Source: JAWKTM01 sp041399085 (GTDB taxonomy: Bacteria; Planctomycetota; Planctomycetia; Pirellulales; Pirellulaceae). Taken from it: a stretch of 60,435 nt of DNA. The position numbers were made by a program, and so were the translations under genes. Below, piece by piece: positions 34,867 to 44,955 of the stretch. The DNA is taken from assembly GCA_041399085.1 (NCBI GenBank), contig JAWKTM010000043.1, positions 1 to 60,435 on the forward strand. Reading direction: 5' to 3'. Each line of letters begins with the position of its first letter. The stretch's first letter is position 1. Under the pieces are notes generated by a model, which worked only from the letters and a program-made list of their open reading frames with translations, had not been told where the DNA came from and did no database searches.

Positions 34867-37800
34867 TTATCCGCCCGCATCGGCGGCGATGAACTCGGCC
34901 AAACCGACTTGCTTCTCGCCCAGCTTGCTTTGGATTTGACGCAGCGTTTGATCGTATTGCGGCTTCCATTTCTCGCCGCCCATCTCCGGATACAGCTTGG
35001 CCGTGAACTCGATGGCTCGTTTCGCCCGGTCCAAACGTTCTTGCTGGTCCGCTCCTTGTGATCGCTGGGCATATTCCAAATAGCTGCGAGCGATGTTCAG
35101 CCGCGACTCATGAAAAGCGTCGGCGAACTGCTCTTTGTTGGCCGTCATTTTCGACAACTTGATCCAACCCCAAATCAGCTTCTCGCCCGACTTCTCGTCT
35201 TCACGAGCGCCGCCCAAAGCCAGTTCGTACATCTTGGGATTGGCCCGCGAGTCGCCCGCCCACTCTTGATAGGTTTTGGCGGCTTCGAGCTGCACGCCCA
35301 AAACCATCTTGTTGTCCTTCAAGATTGCTTCTAGCGAGTTGACCGCTTCCTGATACTTGCCAATCCGTCGATTGATGGCCGCGACCTGCAATTGAATTTG
35401 CAACTTGTATTGCGGTTGAGGCAACCAACCGGGCGTGCCGGCCTTTTGCAGAATCGTGTCGTAGGTCGACGATGCTTCGGCGTAATACTGAATCGTCTCC
35501 GCCGACAACTCGCCCTTGCCGGTGTCGAACGCTTCGGCCATGCCGCGGAACGTCTCGGCAACCCAGTTCAGGATGTTGAACTCATTCGATTGACCTCGAA
35601 CACGCTTAAGAAACGTCTCGAAGCCCTTCGACATGGCGGTCTTGGCAGCCGGCGAGCTAATCAATTTCATCTGCTCTTCCAGGTCGCGAGCCAAGCTCAA
35701 GTAAATCGCCACCAACTGAGCCTGTCCCGAGTCACCGACACTTTCCTTCAGGCCATCCATCATCTCGCTGGCCTTCTGAATCAATTGATCGCCGTTCTCG
35801 CCCGCGGTGGCCAGTGAAGCGATATAGGCTCGCAGACCGGTCTTGTAAGCTTCCGAAGAAAAACCCGCCTTGTCGGTTGCCGGATGCTTCGCCTTGACCA
35901 GCGTCAACACGCCGAACTTCGGGTCTTCCAACAATGGGATGGCCTTGTCGGCTTGCTCGGTGTCGACATAAATCTGAGCCAGCGACAGTACGGCGGTCGC
36001 CACGGTCTCGTCGATCGTGCCGACCTGCTGCATGCGGCCCACGCCGTCGGCCAACGTCTTCGCGGCTCGTTGCTTCAGGTCGTCCAGTTCCTTCTCGCGA
36101 TCCGCCACATTCACGCCGGCCGGGATGGTCGTGGCATCGGCTTTCCAACCGCGCACGTCCGCCATGCCTTTGATGTAGCTGCTCCACAAAGCCTGCCCGG
36201 TCTTCAGTTCCGCCAAGCCCCGTTGCGGCGCGGTTTCGGGAATGTCTTTTAAATACGCCAGAGCCTGCTCCAGCTCGCCGTTCTTAATCATGAACGGAAT
36301 CAATGTATTCAATGCGTCGACGGCCTCAGGCTGATCGCTCCATTGTTTGGTGATGTAATCGCAGATGCCCACGATCCGCTCCGACTCGAACGTCTTGTCT
36401 TCGTCGGTCGACATCGAATAGAGCTTCAGGTACGAAACCATGGCGATCTTCGCACATTGTCGAGCGGCCGAACTGAGCGGCGAGCGACGCGCCACGAACT
36501 CGCCCAAAACGGCCGAGTCGTAATAGTCTTGCTGCGTGTGGTAGAGATACGCCAGGAAATAACGAACGACATTCAAATCTTCCGCGTCCGTTTCCTCGTT
36601 CGCCAACTGCAACGCTTTGCGGAAATATCGCAAAGCATCGGACCGCGCCGTGACGACCTTGGTCTTGGCCTCGTCAAGCTGCTTCTGCAGTTCCGCTTTG
36701 ATCTTGGCGTCCGACTCCTTCGCCAACCGCGCGGGCAACACCTTCAGCACTTGTTCGGCCGTCTGCAATTCGCCCAGCGTCTCGCGACCCGCGACCTTGG
36801 CTTCCTCGAACGTCGTCGGCTCGGGCCGTTCGTCGCTGACCGCCGGACCGCCGCCGACTTCCGCCAACAGCTTCCGCGCGTCTTGCTGCAAGTCGTTCGG
36901 ATACTTCGCGACGAACTGCAATTGCGTCTTGGCTTCCTTCAGCATCGGCGCGATTTGTTCGTCTTTCGGATTCGCCTTCTTCAATTGATTCGAGTAGTCG
37001 ATGCTGAGCTGGGCCAGCATCATTCGCAGTTCCATGTAATCGGGATTGCGAGCTTCGTTCGGCCGCGCTTTGCCGATCCAGTCCGTGAATTGCCGGATGG
37101 CCTCGGCGAATTGCCCCTCGCTCCGCCAAGCCTCAACGGCCAGCTTCAGGGTCTTGGTCTTCACGTCGCGGAACGCATCGGGGTTGTCCGGTTGCTCGAG
37201 CAATTCGACGTAGAAGCTGATCGCGTCCTTCGACTTGCCCAATTTCTGAGTCACTCGACCTTGATACATGCGAGCGTACAAGCCGGCGATCATGGTCCGA
37301 TACTTCTCGTAGATCTCCGCGTACAGTTTCTCGGAATCGGCCAACAGCTTTTTATATTCGTCCGAACCCTCGGCGACCGTGTCGGAAGTCTCCTCGCGGA
37401 CGGCGGCTTCCAGCAACTGCACTTGCAGGTAATCGCGGCGAAGCTGTTCGATCAGCTCCTTTTGAGCCGTGTTGTCGTCGTTGATCACGCGCGGCAACTT
37501 CTCCAGCCGCGCTCGCAAATCGTCCTTTAACTTCGTATAGATCGCGAAGGCCTCGTCGTACAACGCCTTAGCCTCGCCCAGTCGCTGAGCCTTGTTGCTC
37601 TTCTTGGATTGTTCGATCCGCACGCGAGCCCGCTCGACAAGCAAGTTGCCTAACTCGCTTTTCGCCGCGTCCGCCAACTTGTGGTTGGCCCGCTTGCTCA
37701 AGAAGCTGTCGAACGCCGATTGGGCTTCGTCCAATTGCTTCTCGCGAATCGCCATGTCACGCTGCGATCGAGAGGCTTGCACCAGCGTCATGCCTCGCTC

Positions 37801-38013
37801 GAAATCCAGCACCTCTTTCAGCTCGACCGGAGCCAGCGGGCTGTTCGCCATGCGATCGAGATAGAGCGAGGCCATGTCGTGATAGCCCGCGTTGCGTAAC
37901 GCATCCAAGAACTCGCGAGCCGGTTCTACGGCGCGACCGCTCGCGGGAAACGCGACCATACTTCCGAACGACATCGTCAACATCGCCGCGGCGACGAAAA
38001 ATCTCCGCATCAT
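34867..38013 (-). CDS. Large exported TPR-like protein of the TolQR operon
   Basis: A 1048-residue exported helical protein, first gene of the operon. Signal peptide MMRRFFVAAAMLTMSFGSMV, probably cleaved near ASGRAVEPA. The body is charged and helical, with TPR-type repeats (EEQAD-like patterns such as GYHDMASLYLDRM, GKSKDAISFYVELLEQPD, EGQFAEAIRQFTDWI and KYQEAVNSLEAILKD). An SD-like AGGAACAGG lies before the paired ATG codons. There is no enzymatic motif. It may be a large periplasmic scaffold for the ExbB-ExbD motor; similar five-gene sets occur in planctomycetes. Confidence 0.85.
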   Translation of the reverse strand: MMRRFFVAAAMLTMSFGSMVAFPASGRAVEPAREFLDALRNAGYHDMASLYLDRMANSPLAPVELKEVLDFERGMTLVQASRSQRDMAIREKQLDEAQSAFDSFLSKRANHKLADAAKSELGNLLVERARVRIEQSKKSNKAQRLGEAKALYDEAFAIYTKLKDDLRARLEKLPRVINDDNTAQKELIEQLRRDYLQVQLLEAAVREETSDTVAEGSDEYKKLLADSEKLYAEIYEKYRTMIAGLYARMYQGRVTQKLGKSKDAISFYVELLEQPDNPDAFRDVKTKTLKLAVEAWRSEGQFAEAIRQFTDWIGKARPNEARNPDYMELRMMLAQLSIDYSNQLKKANPKDEQIAPMLKEAKTQLQFVAKYPNDLQQDARKLLAEVGGGPAVSDERPEPTTFEEAKVAGRETLGELQTAEQVLKVLPARLAKESDAKIKAELQKQLDEAKTKVVTARSDALRYFRKALQLANEETDAEDLNVVRYFLAYLYHTQQDYYDSAVLGEFVARRSPLSSAARQCAKIAMVSYLKLYSMSTDEDKTFESERIVGICDYITKQWSDQPEAVDALNTLIPFMIKNGELEQALAYLKDIPETAPQRGLAELKTGQALWSSYIKGMADVRGWKADATTIPAGVNVADREKELDDLKQRAAKTLADGVGRMQQVGTIDETVATAVLSLAQIYVDTEQADKAIPLLEDPKFGVLTLVKAKHPATDKAGFSSEAYKTGLRAYIASLATAGENGDQLIQKASEMMDGLKESVGDSGQAQLVAIYLSLARDLEEQMKLISSPAAKTAMSKGFETFLKRVRGQSNEFNILNWVAETFRGMAEAFDTGKGELSAETIQYYAEASSTYDTILQKAGTPGWLPQPQYKLQIQLQVAAINRRIGKYQEAVNSLEAILKDNKMVLGVQLEAAKTYQEWAGDSRANPKMYELALGGAREDEKSGEKLIWGWIKLSKMTANKEQFADAFHESRLNIARSYLEYAQRSQGADQQERLDRAKRAIEFTAKLYPEMGGEKWKPQYDQTLRQIQSKLGEKQVGLAEFIAADAGG

Positions 38014-38327
38014 CCTGTTCCTCATTTGCAGCTTGCTACCCGCCACGCCGAACGCATCGCGGATCGTAAGAGGGACATCGGCACCGCGACGCGGACGCAA
38101 AGGGCGTCGTCGGCACACTTGGTCGCCCGAACGAGCAACCTGGGAAAAGCCTGGGGCGGCCGGGTTCCGGGTCCAGCCGGCGACATGTTCGCTTGCGGAA
38201 GCCAATCATGCCTGAAAACTTCACGGTTAGATTATAAACACAAACTGCCAATCGCAAGTCGCGCCGGCATTGAAACTTCCCACGATTCGCCGAAGTGCCG
38301 TCCGATTATTGCGGCCGGCGAAATCCT

Positions 38328-40649
38328 TTACGGAATTCCCCGGCGATCGATGTCGTGGAGTAACCGCAACAATTCGGCAAACTTCGGTTCTTCGGCCAGA
38401 CGTGGATTCATTCGCCGAGCGACGTCGATCACATGGGCCAATGAATCGGGCTTCGGCTTGGCGGAAAACGTCCGCGAACCATCCACGGTGAACGAATAAC
38501 CGTGCCGCAGCACTTCCGCCGTCTCGGCCAGCAATGCGGCCGCCTGGAGCGACAAGGACATTTCCGCGACCGACGTGGCGAACTGCAATCGGCTCACACG
38601 TTGACGAGGCGTTTGCTGCGGCTGGCCGCTAATCGGATCCAGCCAATGCACCTCGGCCCAAGCCACGTCGTCCACTTCAGCATTCTCATTCAGCCACACT
38701 TCAAACAACGAAACAGCCGTTTCTCCGGCTCGCAACGGTTGCTCCACCGCCGCCGCGGACAGGCCCGTCAGCAGCGTGGGCTCGTGCCCGACCAGCCGAT
38801 AAGCCACCACCGCTTCGGGATTGAATCGCACGCGCAGCTTTGCATCCGCCGCCACGACGCCGCTGCGCTCGCTCGTTAGCTCGCAAAGCTGCCAATGCAA
38901 CTCATCGGCCGAATCCACTCGCCGATAGTCTCCGCCTCCCAAGGCCACCAATTCGCCGAGTCGTTCGTCCGGACGTCCAGATGCCACGTCGCATATATGC
39001 AGCCGCACGCCGGCGTCCGCCGCTAAACGCAACATCGTTTGCAGCTTGGCGAAGTTTTCGTCGGAAAGCCGAGCGTGGCTGTCCGTAACCAGCACCACGC
39101 GGGAGCGAATCGCGGCATGGCTGGCCGGCGGTCGAGGCGAGTTTACGTCGGCGCGATCTGTCTCGGACAACGACTCCAAGGCGAGCGCCACCGCCGCGCG
39201 AACTGCTTCGGCCAAATTCGAGCCGCCCGACGGACTGGTCGTGGCGAGCATGTCTCGCACGGCCGCCAAATCCTCGCCGCCGGCCGCCGCGATTCGCCAC
39301 TGCGGCTCGTCCCCGAACGCCAACACCGACACGCGATCCGTCGGCGCCAACTGGTCCAACCAATCGAAGACACCGTCGCGCACGCGATCCCAGCGGCCGT
39401 TCCAACTCATGGTGGCCGAACTATCCAACGCGATCGTGACTCGAACCGACGAATCGTTCGCCCGCCGGGGTAACGGGCCAGCCAATGCGGCAATCTGGAT
39501 CAGCGACGGTCGCACGGCAAACGGACTGGCATCGGCCGACTCGAAAAACGGCGCGGGTCCGGCGGCGGTGCGCACGGCAATCTTCCCCGGTTCCGGTCGC
39601 TGCCACGAATAATCCCAAGCGGCGAGGAACTCCTCGACGCGAACATCACGCGGCGATGGCAATTCACCTCGCGCGATCAACTCCCGCAGTCGCCGCCAAC
39701 TGGCCGTCGACGCAATCAACGGCAACTCAAGCTGGCTCAGGCGAGGATCGAATCCCGGATAGCTCGGCGGGAAAATGCCCCGCGTCACAAAGAATGTTCG
39801 GTCGAACGCGCCCAGTCGCGGCGGACTGAGCGGCGGTTGAATGCCTCGCGGCCGCGGCTCGGGTACGACCTCCAACGGTGGCAACGCCCCGTTTGACGAC
39901 CCCGAGGCTCCCAACGGTCCGACTCGCAGCAACACGGTGTTCTCCAGCGGTCGCCAATCACTGACGAACTGGGTTTGCAGCGTTTGAATCGGACCGGCCC
40001 CCGCGTCAGCCAGCCAAGCCGGCTCCAGCGGCTGCAGCTCCGTCTCACCTCCGCTTGACTCCGCTCCCAACGAGCGTGAATCCATCGGCAGCTCGGTCGA
40101 CGTGATCAAAACACTGGCGTCGCCAATCAACGCGGGATCGGAAACGTTTCGGAGCGACGGCGCGGAGCCAACCAATTCAAGCGGCCCGAAATCCATCACG
40201 ACCACGTCATTCAACGATTCTTGACGCCGGGCATTTGCTGACAATTCAGCCAGCAGGCCCAACAGGGCCGCAAGATATCCGCCGCCGATCAACAACATCC
40301 ACGAAGCCGCCACGGCCATCCGACGCACCGGCCGCCACGCCGAGCGTTCGTAAGGAATCGTTCGCAAATCGTTCAGCAAGTCGATTGGCAACGGCACATC
40401 GCGCAGCTCTTCGTCGAAGGCTTCATCATCGAGCACGGCTCGCAACCGATCGTTCAATCCAACCGGCACGGGCACTTCGCGAACGACCGCGTCCAACGCC
40501 GGCCCCAGCGGAACTCGGCCCGCCTTCAGCCGCTCGCGCAGACCATCCGGCAACGGCACGTCGCGCAACTGACGCTCCAGCCGCGCAGCGTCCGCCGCTT
40601 CCGACGGATCGGACTCCGGCAAATCGGACTCGGGAAAAAACAAACTCAC
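38328..40649 (-). CDS. Membrane VWA-domain protein, likely partner of the ECF sigma factor
   Basis: A 773-residue protein starting with GTG at 40649, overlapping the sigma factor stop by four bases (GTGA). Residues about 1-90 contain three repeats of a motif like LRDVPLPDGLRERL, VREVPVPVGLNDRL and LRDVPLPIDLLNDL. One transmembrane segment follows (AVAASWMLLIGGGYLAALLG). The periplasmic part has a VWA domain with a MIDAS-like DSSATM and RVVLVTDSHARLSDE, then a C-terminal domain. An N-terminal cytoplasmic repeat plus one TM segment encoded after an ECF sigma gene suggests anti-sigma function, but no known anti-sigma domain was recognised. Confidence 0.8.
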   Translation of the reverse strand: MSLFFPESDLPESDPSEAADAARLERQLRDVPLPDGLRERLKAGRVPLGPALDAVVREVPVPVGLNDRLRAVLDDEAFDEELRDVPLPIDLLNDLRTIPYERSAWRPVRRMAVAASWMLLIGGGYLAALLGLLAELSANARRQESLNDVVVMDFGPLELVGSAPSLRNVSDPALIGDASVLITSTELPMDSRSLGAESSGGETELQPLEPAWLADAGAGPIQTLQTQFVSDWRPLENTVLLRVGPLGASGSSNGALPPLEVVPEPRPRGIQPPLSPPRLGAFDRTFFVTRGIFPPSYPGFDPRLSQLELPLIASTASWRRLRELIARGELPSPRDVRVEEFLAAWDYSWQRPEPGKIAVRTAAGPAPFFESADASPFAVRPSLIQIAALAGPLPRRANDSSVRVTIALDSSATMSWNGRWDRVRDGVFDWLDQLAPTDRVSVLAFGDEPQWRIAAAGGEDLAAVRDMLATTSPSGGSNLAEAVRAAVALALESLSETDRADVNSPRPPASHAAIRSRVVLVTDSHARLSDENFAKLQTMLRLAADAGVRLHICDVASGRPDERLGELVALGGGDYRRVDSADELHWQLCELTSERSGVVAADAKLRVRFNPEAVVAYRLVGHEPTLLTGLSAAAVEQPLRAGETAVSLFEVWLNENAEVDDVAWAEVHWLDPISGQPQQTPRQRVSRLQFATSVAEMSLSLQAAALLAETAEVLRHGYSFTVDGSRTFSAKPKPDSLAHVIDVARRMNPRLAEEPKFAELLRLLHDIDRRGIP

Positions 40650-41146
40650 GACGTACTCTCGGCCAACAAATATTCGCGCAACCGGGTTCGGGCGCGGCTC
40701 ACGCGTGACAAGACCGTACCGAGCGGAATGCCCAGCATGTCGGCCACCTCTTGATGCGTTAGCTCGCCGACGACCACCAGCAACAACGTCTCTCGCAACT
40801 CGACCGGCAATCGGCCGAGCGCGTGTTGCATCTCGTCCGTATAGTCGTCGGCCAGCGGATCGACACCGGCCACGCCCACATCCAGTTGCGATTCGTCCGC
40901 GGCCACTCGGGGCGGAGGCGAACGTCGCCAATGATCCGCCACGCGACGACGCAGAATCGAAGCCAGCCAAGCTCGATCGCCCAGTCCAGACCGGTAGCGG
41001 TCTCGGCTACGCCACGCCGAGCGAAATGTCTCCTGCACCACATCCTCCGCCTCGTGCCCATCGCCCACCATGCGGTAAGCCATCCGGTACAAGGCGGGGC
41101 CGTGGTCGTCGACCATCGCATTGAAGTCCGCCAACGACAGAGCCAA
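40646..41146 (-). CDS. ECF-type RNA polymerase sigma factor
   Basis: A 166-residue group 4 sigma factor. Region 2: ALYRMAYRMVGDGHEAEDVV and QETFRSAW, with RAWLASILRRRVADHWRR. Region 4: LPVELRETLLLVVVGEL, then THQEVADMLGIPLGTVLSRV and SRARTRLREYL. The start TTG at 41146 has GAGG seven bases upstream; an ATG at 41116 would leave a shorter N-terminus. It is coupled to the downstream VWA membrane protein, consistent with control by that partner. No promoter motif specific to it was recognised in the window. Confidence 0.92.
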   Translation of the reverse strand: MALSLADFNAMVDDHGPALYRMAYRMVGDGHEAEDVVQETFRSAWRSRDRYRSGLGDRAWLASILRRRVADHWRRSPPPRVAADESQLDVGVAGVDPLADDYTDEMQHALGRLPVELRETLLLVVVGELTHQEVADMLGIPLGTVLSRVSRARTRLREYLLAESTS

Positions 41147-41318
41147 ACGACAACCTCGATTTCCGCGGAAAAATCGACGGCGCGGCCTTCACTTCTCTGG
41201 GATCAAGCCGCCCGAAAGCGTTTCGGTACGCCGTCCCTATTTTATTCCCTCGAAGGGAACGACGTTGCCGCGCGGCGGTCGGCTTGGGATCGCGGAGCGA
41301 TTCGCTACGCTCGGCGAC

Positions 41319-44300
41319 TTAGTTGTTCGGGCGACGTTTCGCTCGGAGAAGTCGCTCGGTGTAAGAAAGCGACGATTCGGCTGATTCGTCGAAGCCGAGC
41401 ACGGGCGAAGTGGCCGGCAATTCGATTGCCTGTTTCGCTTGCGACGCTTCTTCCCCGCTGGACTCCGCGACGAAGTGTTTATCCGACGCTTTCGCCATTT
41501 CGGAAGCCGTCAACGAAATCGCCGCTTGCTTTTGTCGTTTCAGCCGGTCCAGTCGAATCGCCGTTTCGCTCGGTTCGGCCATGGCCCGCGACCGCCAACC
41601 GTTGCTCCATTTCGGCCACCAGTCGAACGAAATCTGAACGCGGCGACAAAACACATCGCTGAAGAACAGACAACCGGCGACAAGCAGCACGAACGGCCAG
41701 ATCGCCTGATAATGCTTGGCGGGCGCCAAATCGTGGCGAAAGACATCGGCCGAGAGCAACGACGGTTCCGGTTCTCCGACTTCGCCGGGTTGTATGGCAG
41801 CTTCTGGCTCCAACAGCCGACCCGGTTGACCTCCGGTGGGGACTCCGCTGGCCAATTGCTCCAGCAACAAGTCATTGCTAGTCGTCCGGTCGAACTCGGC
41901 CGACTGCGGCACGTTGATCGCCGTCCGCAGCGGCGTTCCCCGCGCGCCCGGTTGGACGGCCACGTAATAGTTGCCCGGCGTTTCAGCCGGGAACTCGCCA
42001 AGATAGCGCCCCGGCGCGGTTTGCGTCAGCGCGAACCGACTCGGCTCGCCCGTCGGCCCAACGATCGCTCCGGCCATCTGCACGGAGTTCAAATACGATT
42101 TATCCTCGTCGAGCCCGGTCACGGTCACACGGATCAGGTGGTCTCGCAAGTCGGCCGCCAAGTGGAACTGGCCCTGATTGTCGCTTGGCCGCATCGACCA
42201 CCGAACCAATTGCGTCAACAGCTTCTCATAGTTCGGCCAATCGGTCCAAGCCGTGGCCCATCGCTGACCCACGTCGGTCGTTAGCACGGCGGTGCGACCG
42301 AGACCATATTGCCACGTGGCGAGAATCGTGTTGTTTGGCTCGGAATGTCGATTCGTGGCCAAGCCGATTTCGACCAATGGATTTGGCTTGACCGTCGTTA
42401 GTACATAGCCGGTGATCGGCGGCAGTTGTCCATCGATCCCAGAAAGCACTTCATGTGGATAAGCCACATGCGGCGAAGCCGCCTCGTCCTCAAAAACAAC
42501 GGGGCGAGTTACGCGGGCGCGTTTCGCGCATGAAGATCCGGGGAATCGCTTGCGGCCGGCTCACTTGATAGAACTTGCCGCCACCTTCGCCTGCGATGCT
42601 GGAAAGAAGATTCCGGTCAGCGTCGTTGCCCAACCGCCACGCCGCTGACCGTGATTCCCTCGGCTCGCATCCGACGAACCAAGCCCGCAAAATCACCCGG
42701 CGCGGTTTGACCGTCGGTCAACACAACCATGTGCTTGACGGAAGCCTGCACTTGTCGAAGTTCGCGGAAGCCTTCCAACATGCCGGGCATCATATCCGTA
42801 CCGCCGCCCGCGGCCAGCGACGCAATTCGCCGATCGATCGCGCCCGGCACATCGTTGCGTTGCAATGGAGCCACCCACCGTGCCGTGGAATCGAACGCCA
42901 CGACGCCGATGTAATCCATGCGGCCGAGCATCTTGGCCGAAGCCCGCGCTGCCGCTTTGCTCATGATGATCTTCTGGCCTTCCATCGAACCCGAGCTGTC
43001 GATCACCAAGACCAACGCACCGACCGCTTGGATTTTCGAGTTCTGCACTTCGAACGAAACGGGCAAGGCGTCTTCGAGCGGCGTATTGGTCCAGCCGCCC
43101 GCGCCGAAGCTGTTCGGGCCCCCGAGCACGACGAGTCCGCAACCGAGTTGCTGCGTGTTTCGCACCAAGGTCTCAATCTGTTCATTCGAGAAGTTCGTCA
43201 ACGCCTCGGCGCCGTCGCCCGACACGCGCGGCACATCGGCCAGCAGCACGGCGTCGAATTGCTGTAAATCGGCCAAGTCGCCGAAAGGCTGCGAGCTCGG
43301 CCGCACGGTGACTTCCATTTCGTGACGCCGCAAGAGCGAAGCGAAGCGGTCGAAGCGGCCCGGCTGCTCGGCGTCTTCAATCAGCAACACCTGACCGCGG
43401 CCTCGCACATGGCTGAACGCCGTGGCCTGATTGTTCGCCACGCGATCGCCCGCGGCTTCGTCCGGCACGAACGTCGCTTCGTAGGTGAAGAAGCCCGATT
43501 CCTCCAACTTCTGTCGCACGGAGAAAACGCGTTTCGCCGAGTCAACCACCACTGGTTGTTCCGAAACCAAATGGCGATCGTCGCCAGCAATTCGGACCAA
43601 ACGCAAAGTGCCTCGCACGGGCGTTCCAGGCTCAGCGGAGCTAACAACTACGCGAACGTCGAACGGCACGCCGCGGGATGCTTCGGGCGGCGCCAGGACT
43701 TTGTCGACCGACACTTCCTGACGCCGTCGATAACGGATCGGAGCGACGTCGATCCCGACACCGTCCTTCCACAACCGCTCGGCTTCGCCCAGCGCATCTC
43801 CGAGATTCTCATTGCCATCGGTTACCAGAACAACACGCCGCGCCGCATCGGGCGGAAAGCTGGCCGCGGCCAGACGCATTGCGGACGACAGATCGGTAAA
43901 GTCAGGAGCGACGGTCGTCTCGAATCGGTCAAGCTGCCAGTCGTCATCGACCGGCGGAATCTCGGTGGCGGCGTTCTGACCGAACTGAATCACGCCAGCT
44001 CGGTCGCCTCGCTCTGCTTGCCGCCGACTCGCCGCGGCGTTCACGAAATGCAGGGCCTGTTCGCGCTCGTCACGGTCAATGCTGGCCGAACCGTCGAACA
44101 GAAACAGCACGGCGATTCGCTGGCCGATCGCCACCCAATTCGGCTCGGCCAAGGCGCCGATGATCAACGCCGCAATCAAGACGCGCAACCCCACCGCTGT
44201 TGATCGACGCCAAGTTCCCAGTTGGCGAAGCGACCGCCGCCCAATCCACCAGAACAACGGCAGCACGCCCGTCAAAGCTAACAACCACGGAGCATCGAAA

Positions 44301-44320
44301 GAGATTTGCCAGTCGGTCAT
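41319..44320 (-). pseudogene. Large VWA membrane protein, broken by two frameshifts
   Basis: Read through two corrections this is one 999-residue protein. N-terminus: two transmembrane helices (WLLALTGVLPLFWWIG and LRVLIAALIIGALAEPNW). A first VWA-like domain has LFLFDGSASIDRDE and VVLVTDGNENLGD. A glutamine amidotransferase-like segment has VLLADVPRVSG, GLVVLGGPNSFGAGG. A second VWA has VLVIDSSGSMEG and VVLTDGQTAPGD. A C-terminal helix follows (AIWPFVLLVAGCLFFSD). The frame breaks at about 42627-42630 (GGG should be GG) and again at about 42513-42517 (CCC should be CC); removing both bases gives a continuous frame with normal residues at each join. Homopolymer sequencing errors are more likely than a true pseudogene. 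Confidence 0.85.
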
Positions 44321-44356
44321 GGATATGCTCGCGCTCTTGAGGTTGCGTTCATAGAG

Positions 44357-44626
44357 TTAGTCACCGGCCAGCATCCGAAGCGCCACACGATCAGGATCAT
44401 TCATGTTCAATAAGCGCGCCGTCACGAGACCGACTTCTGAGAGCCCCTCAACAACGCCTTCGATCACGCGAAAATGGTCGCTCCAACGATCTGTTCGCGG
44501 ATTGAATAGCCGAACTACTTCCCCGGACAGTATGGAGGCGATGTTGGGCCCCTTGTGCAAATTGCACCAATGGCATGCCAGACACAAATTGTCGACTTCA
44601 TCAGCACCGCCGTGCTGGCGAAACCG
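44357..44626 (-). pseudogene. HNH endonuclease, 3' remnant lacking a start
   Basis: The minus frame upstream of the TAA at 44357 reads FRQHGGADEVDNLCLACHWC and NLHKGPNIASILSGE, ending LLNMNDPDRVALRMLAGD. This is the second half of the planctomycete/cyanobacterial HNH nuclease (HNH metal and Cys residues, then KGPNIA). The first half, with its CxxC and HIEH-type histidine, is absent: the same frame reaches the TGA of the upstream gene directly. It is therefore a truncated remnant or a gene damaged by deletion. Transcribed with its usual small partner (next entry). Confidence 0.75.
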
Positions 44627-44884
44627 TCATTGAGCGTTCACCTTCGCGATACGCCGAGCCTTCGCCTGCAGGACGGCTAAAAAATTCAACCCTCTCAGCG
44701 TAGCCTCGTACTGCGATCGCTCTTCGTCGTTTAACGTCCCTCGCAGGCTCTTATCCGCCCATTCATCAAGCTGCTGTTGCAGCGCCGCATTGACCCGGAA
44801 ACGATTTAAACGCTCCGCGGTTTCCGCAGTGAGGCAATCGCCGACGTCATCGAACAACTGGCTGATCGTGTTGATCGTGCTCAT
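44627..44884 (-). CDS. Small helical protein that usually pairs with an HNH nuclease
   Basis: An 85-residue soluble, helical protein: LTAETAERLNRFRVNAALQQ, LDEWADKSLRGTLNDEERSQ, YEATLRGLNFLAVLQAKAR. The pattern LxxLAxKxxxGxLTxEExxxYE followed by LQAKARR is familiar from short proteins encoded just before HNH endonuclease genes in planctomycetes and cyanobacteria. Start at 44884 (GGAG upstream). Its stop TGA is directly followed by the HNH remnant frame. It may be an antitoxin-like or regulatory partner; that role is not established. Confidence 0.7.
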   Translation of the reverse strand: MSTINTISQLFDDVGDCLTAETAERLNRFRVNAALQQQLDEWADKSLRGTLNDEERSQYEATLRGLNFLAVLQAKARRIAKVNAQ

Positions 44885-44955
44885 TTCGAAAGTCTGCTCC
44901 ACGTTCGCAGAGGAAGTAGCCAAATATCGCCGGCTGATAACACCCCGGCAAACCG

